Source: Streptomyces hundungensis (lineage in GTDB: Bacteria; Actinomycetota; Actinomycetes; Streptomycetales; Streptomycetaceae). Taken from it: a DNA stretch of 64,000 bases. How positions within the stretch are numbered: the first letter of the stretch is position 1; each line of letters starts with the position of its first letter. This document shows, piece after piece, positions 7,655 to 17,246 of this stretch. Location of the stretch: assembly GCF_003627815.1 (NCBI RefSeq), contig NZ_CP032698.1, positions 2,542,001-2,606,000 on the forward strand, given 5' to 3'. The position numbers and the translations under genes were made by a program. The notes below the pieces were generated by a model. It did not search any database, was not told where the DNA came from, and saw only the letters and a program-made list of their open reading frames with translations.

Positions 7655-8476
7655 CTATTCTTCCACGTCCCTCGGCCTGCGCCAAAATCGGCCGCCGGGC
7701 TCGGGGGCCCAGCCGAGGATGGAGAGGGTTTCGCGGTCCTTCTTGTCGAAGGCCGTCGCCTCGCAGCGTTCGATCAGGTCGGGCCGGTGCTGGGCGGTGC
7801 GCTTGAACGCCTCGTCGCGCCGCCAGCGCGCGATCTTCCCGTGGTGCCCGCTGAGCAGGACGTCCGGGATGCCGTGGCCGCGCCACTCGGGCGGCTTGGT
7901 GTAGACGGGGCCTTCGAGGAGGTTGGCCATGGCGCCGGGTGCGAAGGAGTCGTCGCGGTGGGATTCGGCGTTGCCGAGGACGCCGGGCAGCAGGCGGGCC
8001 ACCGCCTCGGTGATCACCAGGACGGCCGCCTCGCCGCCGGCCAGGACGTAGTCGCCGATGGACACCTCGTACACGGGGAGCCGGGTGGCGTACTCGTCCA
8101 TGACGCGGCGGTCGATGCCCTCGTAGCGGGCGGGCGTGAAGATCAGCCAGGGCCGCTCGGAGAGTTCGACGGCGAGTTCCTGGGTGAAGGGGCGGCCGCT
8201 GGGGGTGGGCACGACGAGGACGGGGCCGTGCGCGCCCGATTCGTAACCGTTCGCGAGCGCCTCGTCCAGGCAGTCGCCCCAGGGCTCGGTCTTCATGACC
8301 ATGCCGGGGCCGCCGCCGTAGGGGGTGTCGTCGACGGTGTTGTGCCGGTCGTACGTCCACTCCCGCAGGTCGTGGACGTGGACGTCGAGCTGTCCGCGGG
8401 CGCGGGCCTTGCCGACGAGGGAGACGTTCAGCGGGTCGAGGTACTCGGGGAAGATGGTGACGACGTCGAGCCGCAT
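7655..8476 (-). CDS. trmD: tRNA (guanine(37)-N1)-methyltransferase TrmD
   Basis: This 273-residue SPOUT methyltransferase makes m1G37 in tRNAs that read codons starting with C, which prevents +1 frameshifting. Knot motifs are visible: TPYGGGPGMVMK, VLVVPTPSGRPF, and SIGDYVLAGGEAA for SAM binding. The C-terminal domain continues to RFWRRPRDVEE. Start ATG 8476 ([16 protein letters not shown]) is the canonical family start and overlaps the rimM stop by one base (TGATG), so coupling is expected. The reading frame stays open upstream, but that part has no family similarity. Confidence 0.97.
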   Translation of the reverse strand: MRLDVVTIFPEYLDPLNVSLVGKARARGQLDVHVHDLREWTYDRHNTVDDTPYGGGPGMVMKTEPWGDCLDEALANGYESGAHGPVLVVPTPSGRPFTQELAVELSERPWLIFTPARYEGIDRRVMDEYATRLPVYEVSIGDYVLAGGEAAVLVITEAVARLLPGVLGNAESHRDDSFAPGAMANLLEGPVYTKPPEWRGHGIPDVLLSGHHGKIARWRRDEAFKRTAQHRPDLIERCEATAFDKKDRETLSILGWAPEPGGRFWRRPRDVEE

Positions 8477-9054
8477 CAGCGCGCGTCCTCGGGGTGGTCG
8501 CTGTCGTCGGCGGCCTCGTCGTCCCGGGCCGAGGCGATCTCGGCGCGGTCGTCGATCAGGCCGGGCGGCGGGTCGATGACCGCGCGCTGGGCCTCCAGGT
8601 CGATCTCGGTGACGATCTGTTCGACGAAGGGGATCATGACCTCGGTGCCGTCGGGCCGCTCCACGATGAAGAGGTCCTGCGAGGGCAGATGGGTGATCTC
8701 GGTGATGCGGCCGACCTCGGTGCCGTCGGCGAGCACGACGTCCAGGTCCATGAGCTGGTGGTCGTAGTACTCGTCGGGCTCGTCGGGCAGGGCGGCCGGG
8801 TCGACGTCGGCGATCAGAAGGGTGTTGCGCAGCGCCTCGGCGGCGGTGCGGTCGCGTACGCCCTCGAAGCGCAGCAGCAGTCGGCCGCTGTGCACCCGGC
8901 CGGTCTCGATGGTCAGCGGGCCCGCCGACGCCGGGTCGGTGGTGAGTACGGCGCCGGGGCCGAGTCGCAGCTCCGGCTCGTCGGTGCGCACCTCGACGGT
9001 GACCTCGCCCTTGATGCCGTGGGCGCGGCCGATCCGCGCGACTACCAACTGCAC
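8476..9054 (-). CDS. rimM: 16S rRNA processing protein RimM
   Basis: This 192-residue RimM assists 30S subunit maturation by binding S19. Its N-terminal beta-barrel ([25 protein letters not shown]) is followed by a PRC-barrel ([12 protein letters not shown] and [19 protein letters not shown]), and the acidic tail [15 protein letters not shown] is typical for actinobacteria. GTG 9054 is chosen because AAGGAG lies eight bases upstream and the protein then begins right at the barrel. It is the first gene of the rimM-trmD pair after a strong terminator that ends the rpsP-KH unit. Confidence 0.96.
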   Translation of the reverse strand: MQLVVARIGRAHGIKGEVTVEVRTDEPELRLGPGAVLTTDPASAGPLTIETGRVHSGRLLLRFEGVRDRTAAEALRNTLLIADVDPAALPDEPDEYYDHQLMDLDVVLADGTEVGRITEITHLPSQDLFIVERPDGTEVMIPFVEQIVTEIDLEAQRAVIDPPPGLIDDRAEIASARDDEAADDSDHPEDAR

Positions 9055-9150
9055 GCTTGTTTCTCCTTCGGACAACTTCTGCCAACCACGGCTCCGGTGC
9101 GGCCGCGGCCTTCGTTCTGCCTATGGCCACTATCGCCCGGAATACGACTA

Positions 9151-9185
9151 CGGGCCGGGGTGGGCGAGAAGCCCACCCCGGCCCG
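9151..9185 (-). terminator. Strong hairpin after the rpsP-KH gene pair
   Basis: A perfect 15-bp GC-rich stem (9151-9165 with 9171-9185) with the 5-nt loop GAGAA lies between the KH-protein gene and rimM. It is a factor-independent terminator of the T-poor type common in Streptomyces. Confidence 0.75.
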
Positions 9186-9218
9186 AGCCGGCGTATCTAG
9201 GTAAAGCGACCCAACTGG

Positions 9219-9458
9219 TCAGCGAACCTGGTCCACGTCGACGAGGTCGACCCGGATGCCACGTCCGCCGATTGCGCCCACGACGGTGCGCAGGGCGCGG
9301 GCGGTACGGCCGTTGCGGCCGATCACCTTGCCGAGGTCGTCGGGGTGGACCCGGACCTCCAGCACGCGCCCCCGGCGCAGGTTGCGCGAGGCGACCTGCA
9401 CGTCGTCAGGGTTGTCGACGATGCCTTTCACGAGGTGCTCGAGAGCCTCCTCGAGCAT
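9219..9458 (-). CDS. KH-domain RNA-binding protein (KhpA/YlqC family)
   Basis: This 79-residue single KH-domain protein belongs to the KhpA family, a small RNA chaperone that in other Gram-positive bacteria pairs with KhpB and affects cell division. The KH core is KVIGRNGRTARALRTVVGA with the GxxG loop GRNG. It lies two bases after rpsP and before a strong terminator, so the two genes form one short operon. It ends IRVDLVDVDQVR. The RNA targets are unknown. Confidence 0.93.
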   Translation of the reverse strand: MLEEALEHLVKGIVDNPDDVQVASRNLRRGRVLEVRVHPDDLGKVIGRNGRTARALRTVVGAIGGRGIRVDLVDVDQVR

Positions 9459-9460
9459 GC

Positions 9461-9898
9461 TCAGGCCTCGGTCGACTCGGCGGCGGCCTCGGCCTCGTCC
9501 GCCTTCTTCTCGGTCTTCTTCGCCTTCTGGGTGATGGCCTCACCCTTGGCGTCGTCGCCCTCGAGGGTCTTGGCGAAGGCCTCGAAGGAAGCGCGCTTGT
9601 CTTCCTTCGGCTCCGGCTGGAGCAGCGGCGCGGGGGCCGGGAGGCCCTTGTGTGCCTGCCAGTCACCGGTGAGCTTCAGGATGGCGAGGACGGCCTCGGT
9701 CGGCTGGGCGCCGACGGACAGCCAGTACTGCGCACGCTCGGCGTTGACCTCGATGCGCGACGGGTTGTACGTCGGGTGGTAGAGACCGATTTCCTCGATC
9801 GCGCGACCGTCACGGCGAGTGCGGGCGTCGGCGACGACGATGCGGTAGTGCGGCTGGCGAATCTTGCCGAGGCGCTTGAGCTTGATCTTGACTGCCAC
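9461..9898 (-). CDS. rpsP: 30S ribosomal protein S16
   Basis: This 145-residue S16 starts [20 protein letters not shown] and contains the family segment [15 protein letters not shown]. After residue 100 there is an extra acidic/Lys-rich tail ([20 protein letters not shown]), as in other Streptomyces S16 proteins. GTG 9898 is preceded by an AGGAGACACC-type ribosome site. It heads the rpsP-KH operon. The ~240 bp upstream hold no gene and probably carry its promoter. Confidence 0.97.
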   Translation of the reverse strand: MAVKIKLKRLGKIRQPHYRIVVADARTRRDGRAIEEIGLYHPTYNPSRIEVNAERAQYWLSVGAQPTEAVLAILKLTGDWQAHKGLPAPAPLLQPEPKEDKRASFEAFAKTLEGDDAKGEAITQKAKKTEKKADEAEAAAESTEA

Positions 9899-10135
9899 TG
9901 GAGTGGTGTCTCCTGGTCTTGACGTGGTTGGGCACATGAGATGCCACGTGGGGTTGCGGTACTCGGGTGCCCGATGGACGCGTCAGCCGGAGGCGAGAGG
10001 GTTCCTGTGCGGCTGTCGAGTACAGCTAGCCATTGTGCCACACGCCTGGAGTGCGCACGCCGGGGGTCCGTGGGGCACCCCCGGGCGGCCCGCTCCCCCG
10101 GACCTCGCCGCCCCTGCCGGCGGCCGGGCCCGGGG

Positions 10136-10738
10136 TCAGCCCGCCACGGCGACCACCTCGGCCCCTTCCGGGATGCGGAAAGGCTTGCCGCAGCCGCCGC
10201 AGACGATGGGCGCCTGGGCGAGGACGGACGGGACGACGCGGACGTTGCGCCCGCAGTCGCAGACCGCCTTGACCCGCACGCCGCCTCCGGAGGAGCCGTG
10301 TCGGGCGGCGGGGCCGCGGAAGGAGCGCTTGGTGTCGGCTGCGGTGGCCACGGTGTGCGCCTTGAGCGCACGCTGGAGCCGTTCGATGGTGGGCCGGTAG
10401 CGGCGCCTGGCCTCGGCGTTCAGCGTGACCAGGGAGAAGCCGCTGCTGGGGTGCGGTTCCTCGGGGTGGTCGAGGCCGAGCTCCTCGGCGATCGCCAGAA
10501 ACCTCCGGTTGTGGTAGCGGCCGGCGCGGGAGGTGTCGCGGACACCGCGGGCGGCGGCAATGCCGTGGACTGCCTCATGGAGCAGTCGCTCGAAGGAGAG
10601 CTCGGCGCCACAGGCGGACGACGACTCTCCGATCAGGGACTCGGGCGCGGCAAGGTCCGGCAGCTCGGGGTGGTACCGCTGAATGTCGGCCCACGCCTGT
10701 GCCAGCTCTGCGGCGAGAACAGGTGGTGTCGTGCTCAC
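10136..10738 (-). CDS. SprT-like putative zinc metalloprotease
   Basis: This 200-residue protein has a metalloprotease-type helix ERLLHEAVHGIAAARG with an HExxH motif. A partner segment SRAGRYHNRRFLAIAEELGL follows, then a C-terminal zinc ribbon with CDCGRNVRV and VCGGCGKPF. This layout resembles SprT/Spartan-like proteins, which act on proteins near DNA, but the family link is inferred from motifs only. GTG 10738 has no clear ribosome site. About 280 bp separate it from proS, and the rpsP promoter region lies downstream. It could alternatively be described as an uncharacterised conserved protein. Confidence 0.7.
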   Translation of the reverse strand: MSTTPPVLAAELAQAWADIQRYHPELPDLAAPESLIGESSSACGAELSFERLLHEAVHGIAAARGVRDTSRAGRYHNRRFLAIAEELGLDHPEEPHPSSGFSLVTLNAEARRRYRPTIERLQRALKAHTVATAADTKRSFRGPAARHGSSGGGVRVKAVCDCGRNVRVVPSVLAQAPIVCGGCGKPFRIPEGAEVVAVAG

Positions 10739-11019
10739 GTCGTGACAACGAGCCGCAGGGCCGCTGTGTTCCTATTCCGGGGCATCCCAAATAATTTGCT
10801 CGTACCCGTCAGTTGGCATTGATGCGTGCGGACGAGGGCGGGTGCGCTGATCTGCGGAGAAGGCTCACAGCTCGCACCAAGGTATGACGTAGCGGCGTGT
10901 ACGCCCCGGCGCGTAGAAGAAGTACACACGCCGGGAACGCGATGGCCGGCCGGACCGCAAGGGGGGTTCCGGCCGACTGTGCGTGGCTGGTGCGCCACCG
11001 GCGCCGGGCCGGGCCGCCC

Positions 11020-12432
11020 TCAGTAGGAGCGGGCCACGATCGCGACGGTACCGGGTGCGTCGTCGGAGTCGGGCACCGACCCGTCCTCGGCGACCAAACA
11101 CCGTACGGACACGGCCTGTTGGGCGAGTTCGGCCTCGCCTTCGGGGCCGAGTTCGGACCACGGGATGCGCGCCCAGCCGCCGGCGTTCGCCGCCTCGGCG
11201 GCCTCGGCGAGGCTCGTCACGTCGCTGGTGCGCGATGCGCGGCGCTCGCGGGACTGGCGCAGCAGCAGCGCCTGGTCCTCTTCGAGGACGGCGGGCAGCA
11301 GTTCGGCGAGCTGCTCGACGGAGACCGGCTCCTTGCCGCCGGGGATGCGGCGGGCCAGCATCGCCGTGCCGGCCTCCAGGTCGCGCGGGCCGATCTCGAT
11401 GCGTACGGGGACGCCCTTGAGCTCCCAGTCCACGGCGCGGCGGCCGAAGGGGGTGTCGACGCGGTCGTCGACCTGCACCCGCAGGCCCGCCGCCTTGAGG
11501 CGGTCGCCGAGCTCGCGGACCTTGGTGACGGCCTCGTCGCCCTTGATGGCCATGACGACGATCTGGACGGCGGCGAGCCGGGGCGGCACCCGCAGTCCGT
11601 TGTCGTCGCCGTGGGACATGATCAGGCCGCCGACCATGCGGGTGGAGACGCCCCAGGAGGTCTGCCAGACGAGTTCCTGCTTGCCGTCCCTTGACAGGTA
11701 CTGGGTGTTGAAGGCTTTGGCGAAGTTGGTGCCGAGCTCGTGGCTCGTGCCCATCTGGAGCGCCTTGCCGTCGCCCATCATCCCTTCCAGGGTGAGGGTG
11801 TTGATGGCTCCGGCGAAGCGTTCCTTGGCGGTCTTGCGGCCGAGCACGACGTCGATGCCGAGCACGTTGATCATGAAGTCGGCGTAGACGTCGCGGTGGA
11901 TGCGCGCGGCGTAGTCGCGGGCGTCCTCGTAGGTGGCGTGGGCGGTGTGCCCTTCCTGCCACAGGAATTCGCTCGTACGGAGGAAGACGCGCGGGCGCAT
12001 CTCCCAACGGACCACGTTCGCCCACTGGTTGATGAGCAGCGGCAGGTCCCGGTAGCTCTGGACCCACTTCGAGAAGTATTCGTTGACGATCGTCTCGGAG
12101 GTGGGGCGGACCACGACGGGCTCTTCGAGCTCCTTGCCGCCACCGTGGGTGACCACCGCGAGCTCGGGCGCGAAGCCCTCGACGTGCTGAGCTTCGCGAG
12201 TCAGGTAAGACTGGGGGATGAAGAGCGGGAAGTAGGCGTTCTGGGCGCCTGCGTCCTTGATGCGTACGTCCATCTCCTGTTGCATCCGCTCCCAGAGGCC
12301 GTAACCGTAGGGTCGGATCACCATGGTGCCGCGCACGGGACCGTTGTCCGCGAGCTCGGCCTTGTTGATCAGGTCCTGGTACCAGCGCGGGAAGTCTTCC
12401 GCCTGGGGCGTGAGAACGGGTGCCTTAGCCAT
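11020..12432 (-). CDS. proS: Proline--tRNA ligase, short eukaryote/archaeal-like type
   Basis: This 470-residue class II synthetase attaches proline to tRNA-Pro. Motifs include RPTSETIVNEYFSKW, WEMRPRVFLRTSEFLWQEGH and the GMMGDGKALQMGTSHELG loop. It lacks the ~180-residue editing insertion of bacterial ProRS and ends VAIVARSY, like archaeal and eukaryotic enzymes with their C-terminal Tyr. Zn ligands of that type are not evident. ATG 12432 gives MAKAPVLTPQAEDFPRWYQD. Streptomyces usually also carry a long bacterial-type ProRS elsewhere, so this may be a second enzyme. It diverges from the methyltransferase gene across 198 bp. Confidence 0.93.
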   Translation of the reverse strand: MAKAPVLTPQAEDFPRWYQDLINKAELADNGPVRGTMVIRPYGYGLWERMQQEMDVRIKDAGAQNAYFPLFIPQSYLTREAQHVEGFAPELAVVTHGGGKELEEPVVVRPTSETIVNEYFSKWVQSYRDLPLLINQWANVVRWEMRPRVFLRTSEFLWQEGHTAHATYEDARDYAARIHRDVYADFMINVLGIDVVLGRKTAKERFAGAINTLTLEGMMGDGKALQMGTSHELGTNFAKAFNTQYLSRDGKQELVWQTSWGVSTRMVGGLIMSHGDDNGLRVPPRLAAVQIVVMAIKGDEAVTKVRELGDRLKAAGLRVQVDDRVDTPFGRRAVDWELKGVPVRIEIGPRDLEAGTAMLARRIPGGKEPVSVEQLAELLPAVLEEDQALLLRQSRERRASRTSDVTSLAEAAEAANAGGWARIPWSELGPEGEAELAQQAVSVRCLVAEDGSVPDSDDAPGTVAIVARSY

Positions 12433-12630
12433 GGCGCGCATGGTACGGGCCGGGGATGGCGGAGTGTGAATCGCCTTTTGGCCTCGGTCGGCGGGCGGTT
12501 GATGGCTCCGCCCTCTGGACGCGGGCCGGGATGCGGAGTTCCCTGGCATACGGGGGAAGTGCGTACGGACATTCACGGGGGGCTGTCAATCAGGGCACAG
12601 CTGACCTCTCGGAGGATTGGGGCGCTTTCC

Positions 12631-13494
12631 ATGACACCAACGCTCGTCCGGCATCAGTCCCGCACGGCCTCCGCCCCACGGGCGGGCACGACCGAGCGCG
12701 CGCGGGACTGGGCGGAGATCCAGGAACGGATGCTGGTCCCCCTCATCGAGGCGGCGTACGAGCGGCTCGACGTGGGCCCCGCCACCCGGCTGCTCGGGCT
12801 CGGCTGTGGTTCGGGTCTCGGGCTGCTGATGGCGGCCTCGCGCGGTGCGACGGTGACCGGCGTGGACTGCCCGGAGCGGGCCGCGCGGCTGGCTCTGGCG
12901 CGGGAGCGGCTGGCGCCGGGGCCCGGGCACGAGGTCGCCGCGGGAGCGGGTGCGGCGCGGCTGGTGACGGGCGGCCCGGGCGATGCGGCCGAGCCCGGCG
13001 GCGCCCCGTACAACGTGATCACGGCGTTCGAGCCGGTCGGCTGTGCGGCCGGTGACACGGAGGGCCTGGTGCCCGCCCTGGAGGCGGCCGTCGCGCTGGC
13101 GGAGCACGGCAGCGCCGTGGTGCTGGCCGGCTGGGGGCCGCCGGAGCGGTGTGCCACCTCGGCGGTGCTACGGGTGGCGACCCGGTTGACCTCCCGGCTC
13201 AACGACGCGCCGCGCTGGCGGCCGAGCCTGCGCGACGACCTGGAGGACGTGGCGGCCCGCGCCGGCCTCAAGCCGGACGGTTCGGGGCGGGTGGCCTGCC
13301 CGTTCGGCTACGCGGATCTGGACAGCGCGATCCGGGGTCTGATGGCGACCGGCGCCTTCGACGCGGCGGCGCGCGCCATCGATCAGGCGCAGGTGGAGAA
13401 GGAGCTCGTGGAGGCGCTGCACGGGCATGTGCGCCGCGACGGCACGGTGTGGATGGCGAACGTCTTTCGCTACCTGATCGCCCGCACTCCGTGA
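12631..13494 (+). CDS. SAM-dependent methyltransferase of unknown substrate
   Basis: This 287-residue class I methyltransferase has the SAM-binding motif LLGLGCGSGLGLLMAASRG followed by the acidic residue in VTGVDCPE. The C-terminal half (ARAIDQAQVEKELVEALHGH, WMANVFRYLIA) resembles the UbiE/MmyG-like small-molecule methyltransferases of Streptomyces. The substrate is unknown. ATG 12631 is chosen, with GGAGG 16 bases upstream, which is rather far. It is transcribed away from proS and converges with ftsH, leaving 43 bp between stops. Confidence 0.8.
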   Translation: MTPTLVRHQSRTASAPRAGTTERARDWAEIQERMLVPLIEAAYERLDVGPATRLLGLGCGSGLGLLMAASRGATVTGVDCPERAARLALARERLAPGPGHEVAAGAGAARLVTGGPGDAAEPGGAPYNVITAFEPVGCAAGDTEGLVPALEAAVALAEHGSAVVLAGWGPPERCATSAVLRVATRLTSRLNDAPRWRPSLRDDLEDVAARAGLKPDGSGRVACPFGYADLDSAIRGLMATGAFDAAARAIDQAQVEKELVEALHGHVRRDGTVWMANVFRYLIARTP

Positions 13495-13537
13495 GGGGCC
13501 CGGTAACAGCCTTGCTGATCAAGGGGGTTGGGGCCGC

Positions 13538-15481
13538 CTACGCCGTCCCGTCCGCCCCCGCCTTGGACAGGCGGGGGATGCCGGCCGCGCGGTAGGCGGC
13601 CTCCTCCTCCAGCGTCTCGTTGGCGAGCAGCGCCTCGGCGAGGGCGTCCAGCTTGTCGCGGTTGTCGCGCAGCAGGGTGCAGGCCCGGTCGTAGCACTCG
13701 TCGACGATGCGGCGCATCTCGACGGCGATGGCGTCCAGGGTGCCGGGCGCCGCCGAGAGTCCGTAGGGCTGCTGGGCGTCTCCCGGCAGGGCGGAGAGGG
13801 GGCCGATCCGCTCGCTCATGCCCCAGCGGCCGACCATGCCGCGCACGATGTTGGTGACCTGTTCGAGGTCGTTCTCGGCGCCGGTGGTGACGACGTCGAA
13901 GACGAGTTGCTCGGCCGCCATGCCGCCGAGCGCCCCGATGACGCGGCCGCGCAGATACTCCTCGGTGTACGCGTACTTGTCGGCGTCCGGGGTGGACAGG
14001 GTGACGCCGAGGGCGCGGCCCCGCGGCACGATGGTGACCTTGCGGACCGGGTCGGCGCCGGGCTGGACCATGCCGAGGAGCGCGTGTCCGCTCTCGTGGT
14101 AGGCGGTGCGGCGGCGCTCCTCGTAGGGCATCACCAGGGGCCGCTCCGCGCCGAGTTGGACCTTTTCCAGGGCGTCGGAGAGGTCGGACTGGGTGACCTC
14201 GTTCTGCTGGCGTTTGACGGCGAGCAGGGCCGCCTCGTTGGCGAGGTTGGCGAGGTCGGCCCCGGTCATGCCGGGGGTGGTGCGGGCGACCTGTTGCAGA
14301 TCGACGTCGCGGGCCAGGGGGATCTCCCGGGTGTGGATCCTCAGGATGGCTTCGCGGCCGCCCCGGTCGGGCGGGCTGACGTGGACGATGCGGTCGAAGC
14401 GGCCGGGGCGGGTGAGGGCGGGGTCCAGGACGTCGGGCCGGTTGGTGGCGGCGAGCACGATGACGCCTTCGGAGCCGGAGAAGCCGTCCATCTCGGTGAG
14501 GATCTGGTTGAGGGTCTGTTCGCGTTCGTCATGGCCGCCCATGCCGGAGCCGCCGCCGCGGGCCCGGCCGATGGTGTCGATCTCGTCGATGAAGACGATG
14601 GCGGGGGCCACCTTGCGGGCCTCGGCGAACAGTTCGCGCACGCGGGAGGCGCCCACGCCCACGATCATCTCGATGAACTCGGAGGCGGACGCGGAGAAGA
14701 ACGGCACCCCGGCCTCCCCCGCGACGGCCCGCGCGAGCAGCGTCTTGCCGGTGCCGGGCGGGCCCGCGAGCAGCACGCCGCCGGGCATGCGGGCGCCCAT
14801 CTCGTGGTAGGCGCCGGGGTTCTTGAGGAAGTCGACGACGTCGTTGAGTTCGCCCTCGACCTCGTCGATGCCGGCCACGTCCTCGAAGGTGGTGCGCTTG
14901 ACGCCGGCCATCTCGACGGGCTGGGGCGGGGTCTTGCGGCCGAGCATCCCGCCGGCGCCGCCGCCCATGCCGGCGCTCATGCGGCGGGCGATGAACAGCC
15001 ACAGCACGACGAGCAGCAGCATGGGAGCGAGCGAGATGAGGAGGTTGGCGAGGAAGCTGCGGTGTTCGACGACGGGTTCCGCGGTGACGGTGACGTTCTG
15101 CTTGGTCAGCTGGGACCACAGGTCGTCGTCGGCAAAGGTGGGGCGCTGGGTGGTGAACTTGGTGTAGTCGCCGCTGCCGTCGCCGGAGGGCACGGGGGCC
15201 TTGTTCTTGAGCTGGCCCTGGATGGCGTCGCCCTTGGCGTAGATCTTGGAGACGTTGCCGGCCGTGACCTGCTTGCTGAACTCGGTGTACGAGACGGTCG
15301 GCTCGTCGCCGTCGTTGAAGAACGACAGGATCAGATTGGTGATCAGGTAGACGACCAGCGCGGTGAGGATCAGCCGGCCCCAGCCACCGGGCATCTTCTT
15401 CTTCGGCGCGGGCGGCGGCGGTGCCCCTTCGGAGCGCCACGGCTGGTCGGGGCGGTCGCGCGGGGGTACGGAAGTGGGCAC
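13538..15481 (-). CDS. ftsH: ATP-dependent zinc metalloprotease FtsH
   Basis: This 647-residue membrane AAA+ protease degrades misassembled membrane proteins and short-lived regulators. Two N-terminal membrane segments (about 36-54 and 145-165) flank an extracytoplasmic domain. Walker A GPPGTGKT is at 240-247, Walker B is IVFIDEID, and the zinc motif HESGH is at about 462-466. GTG 15481 is preceded by AGGAG. The region upstream holds two tandem 15-bp palindromes and the ffh terminator. The Gly/Met-rich linker [12 protein letters not shown] after the second membrane segment is common in actinobacteria. Confidence 0.97.
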   Translation of the reverse strand: MPTSVPPRDRPDQPWRSEGAPPPPAPKKKMPGGWGRLILTALVVYLITNLILSFFNDGDEPTVSYTEFSKQVTAGNVSKIYAKGDAIQGQLKNKAPVPSGDGSGDYTKFTTQRPTFADDDLWSQLTKQNVTVTAEPVVEHRSFLANLLISLAPMLLLVVLWLFIARRMSAGMGGGAGGMLGRKTPPQPVEMAGVKRTTFEDVAGIDEVEGELNDVVDFLKNPGAYHEMGARMPGGVLLAGPPGTGKTLLARAVAGEAGVPFFSASASEFIEMIVGVGASRVRELFAEARKVAPAIVFIDEIDTIGRARGGGSGMGGHDEREQTLNQILTEMDGFSGSEGVIVLAATNRPDVLDPALTRPGRFDRIVHVSPPDRGGREAILRIHTREIPLARDVDLQQVARTTPGMTGADLANLANEAALLAVKRQQNEVTQSDLSDALEKVQLGAERPLVMPYEERRRTAYHESGHALLGMVQPGADPVRKVTIVPRGRALGVTLSTPDADKYAYTEEYLRGRVIGALGGMAAEQLVFDVVTTGAENDLEQVTNIVRGMVGRWGMSERIGPLSALPGDAQQPYGLSAAPGTLDAIAVEMRRIVDECYDRACTLLRDNRDKLDALAEALLANETLEEEAAYRAAGIPRLSKAGADGTA

Positions 15482-15571
15482 GTGCTCTCCTCTTGGCCGG
15501 TACGCGCCATTATTGGAGACCCGTATGAATCAGGCATTCCGGGCGGGTCCTGACGAGGTGTCCGCATACGC

Positions 15572-15601
15572 GTGGGCGACCCACATGTGGGCGACCCACA
15601 T
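15572..15601. promoter_or_regulatory. Two tandem 15-bp palindromes upstream of ftsH
   Basis: The 15-mer GTGGGCGACCCACAT occurs twice in a row at 15572-15586 and 15587-15601, each copy forming GTGGG-cga-CCCAC. The pair lies 91-120 bp upstream of the ftsH start codon, a reasonable place for an operator, although no regulator is known to me for it. Confidence 0.5.
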
Positions 15602-15603
15602 AC

Positions 15604-15644
15604 GTGTGGGGCGCCTCCCCGATCCGCCGGGAGGCGCCCCACAC
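15604..15644 (-). terminator. Terminator downstream of ffh
   Basis: A perfect 16-bp stem (15604-15619 with 15629-15644) with a 9-nt loop lies just after the ffh stop. It separates ffh from ftsH. Confidence 0.8.
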
Positions 15645-15660
15645 AGCCGTACGCGGGCGG

Positions 15661-17205
15661 TCAGCCCATGAACTTCTTGAACTCGTCGGGCAGCTCGAAG
15701 TTCTTCTGCTCCTCGGCGCTCGGCAGTCCGAGCGCCCCGCCCTGCGCCTTGCGCTCGGCGGCGGCGGCCTCCTCGGCCTTGCGCTTCATCGGGTTGCCGC
15801 TCTTGCGCTTGCCCTTGCCCTGCTTGATCTGCTTCTTCTGCCGACCGGGTCCGCCACCCATGCCCGGCATCCCCGGCATACCCGGCATTCCGCCACCCTG
15901 GGCCATCCGGGACATCATCTTGCGGGCGTCGAAGAACCGCTCGACGAGGTTCTTGACGGCGCTGACCTCGACGCCGGAACCCTTGGCGATACGGGCGCGG
16001 CGCGAGCCGTTGATGATGGTCGGGTCGTGGCGCTCGCCGGGGGTCATCGACTTGATGATGGCCGCGGTACGGTCCACGTCCCGCTCGTCGATGTTGTTGA
16101 TCTGGTCCTTGATCTGCCCCATGCCGGGGAGCATGCCGAGCAGCTTGGAGATGGAGCCCATCTTGCGGACCTGCTCCATCTGGGCCAGGAAGTCGTCGAG
16201 CGTGAAGTCCTTCCCGCCCTTGCTGGACGCCAGCTTGGAGGCCATCTTCTCGGCCTCGGCCTGGCTGAAGGTCTTCTCCGCCTGCTCGATCAGGGTGAGC
16301 AGGTCACCCATGTCGAGGATGCGGGACGCCATCCGGTCCGGGTGGAAGGCGTCGAAGTCCTCCAGCTTCTCGCCGTTGGAGGCGAACATGATCTGCTTGC
16401 CCGTGACGTGGGCGATGGAGAGCGCCGCGCCACCGCGGGCGTCGCCGTCGAGCTTGGAGAGGACGACGCCGTCGAAACCGACGCCGTCGCGGAAGGCCTC
16501 GGCGGTGTTGACCGCGTCCTGGCCGATCATCGCGTCGACGACGAACAGGACCTCGTCGGGGCTGACGGCGTCGCGGATGTCCGCGGCCTGCTGCATCAGC
16601 TCCTGGTCGATGCCGAGGCGTCCGGCGGTGTCGACGACGACCACGTCGTACTGCTTGGCGCGGGCGAACTCCAGGGAGTCCTTGGCGACCTTGACCGGGT
16701 CGCCGACGCCGTTGCCCGGCTCCGGCGCGTAGACCGCGACACCGGCGCGCTCGGCGACGACGCTCAGCTGGTTGACGGCGTTGGGGCGCTGGAGGTCACA
16801 GGCGACCAGGAGCGGGGAGTGACCCTGCCCCTTGAGCCACTTGCCGAGCTTTCCGGCGAGGGTGGTCTTACCGGCGCCCTGGAGGCCCGCGAGCATGATC
16901 ACGGTCGGCGGGTTCTTGGCGAACCGCAGACGACGGGTCTCGCCGCCGAGGATGCCGATGAGCTCCTCGTTGACGATCTTGATGACCTGCTGGGCGGGGT
17001 TGAGGGCCTGGGAGACCTCGATGCCGGACGCGCGCTCCTTGACCTGCTTGATGAAGGCGCGGACTACGGGCAGCGCGACGTCGGCCTCGAGCAGCGCGAT
17101 GCGGATCTCGCGCGCCGTGGCGTCGATGTCCGCCTCGCTCAAGCGTCCTTTGCCCCGGAGGTTCTTGAACGTCGCACTCAGGCGGTCGGAAAGGGTATCG
17201 AACAC
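15661..17205 (-). CDS. ffh: Signal recognition particle protein Ffh
   Basis: This 514-residue SRP GTPase binds 4.5S RNA and signal sequences and delivers nascent membrane proteins to FtsY. It has the N domain, the G domain with GLQGAGKTT, DTAGRLG and SKLDGDARGG, and the Met-rich M domain with RKMGSISKLLGMLPGMGQI. A Gly/Met/Pro-rich stretch (GGGMPGMPGMPGMGGGPG) and a basic tail follow, as is common in actinobacteria. GTG 17205 (MFDTLSDRLSATFKNLRG) is the family start. The receptor gene ftsY is 7.5 kb away in the same window. Confidence 0.97.
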   Translation of the reverse strand: MFDTLSDRLSATFKNLRGKGRLSEADIDATAREIRIALLEADVALPVVRAFIKQVKERASGIEVSQALNPAQQVIKIVNEELIGILGGETRRLRFAKNPPTVIMLAGLQGAGKTTLAGKLGKWLKGQGHSPLLVACDLQRPNAVNQLSVVAERAGVAVYAPEPGNGVGDPVKVAKDSLEFARAKQYDVVVVDTAGRLGIDQELMQQAADIRDAVSPDEVLFVVDAMIGQDAVNTAEAFRDGVGFDGVVLSKLDGDARGGAALSIAHVTGKQIMFASNGEKLEDFDAFHPDRMASRILDMGDLLTLIEQAEKTFSQAEAEKMASKLASSKGGKDFTLDDFLAQMEQVRKMGSISKLLGMLPGMGQIKDQINNIDERDVDRTAAIIKSMTPGERHDPTIINGSRRARIAKGSGVEVSAVKNLVERFFDARKMMSRMAQGGGMPGMPGMPGMGGGPGRQKKQIKQGKGKRKSGNPMKRKAEEAAAAERKAQGGALGLPSAEEQKNFELPDEFKKFMG

Positions 17206-17246
17206 GGTGGTCGCGGGTCCTCGGCTCGTGGGGCGGTCGGGTGGGA

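Noticed and set aside
10860..10945. Possible inverted repeat CGGCGTGTA/TACACACGCCG before proS
   Set aside because: The match is imperfect and too short to call.
10735..10998. 87-codon frame ending at the SprT-like start
   Set aside because: The stop overlap with the GTG looks like coupling, but the protein has no coding bias or family features.
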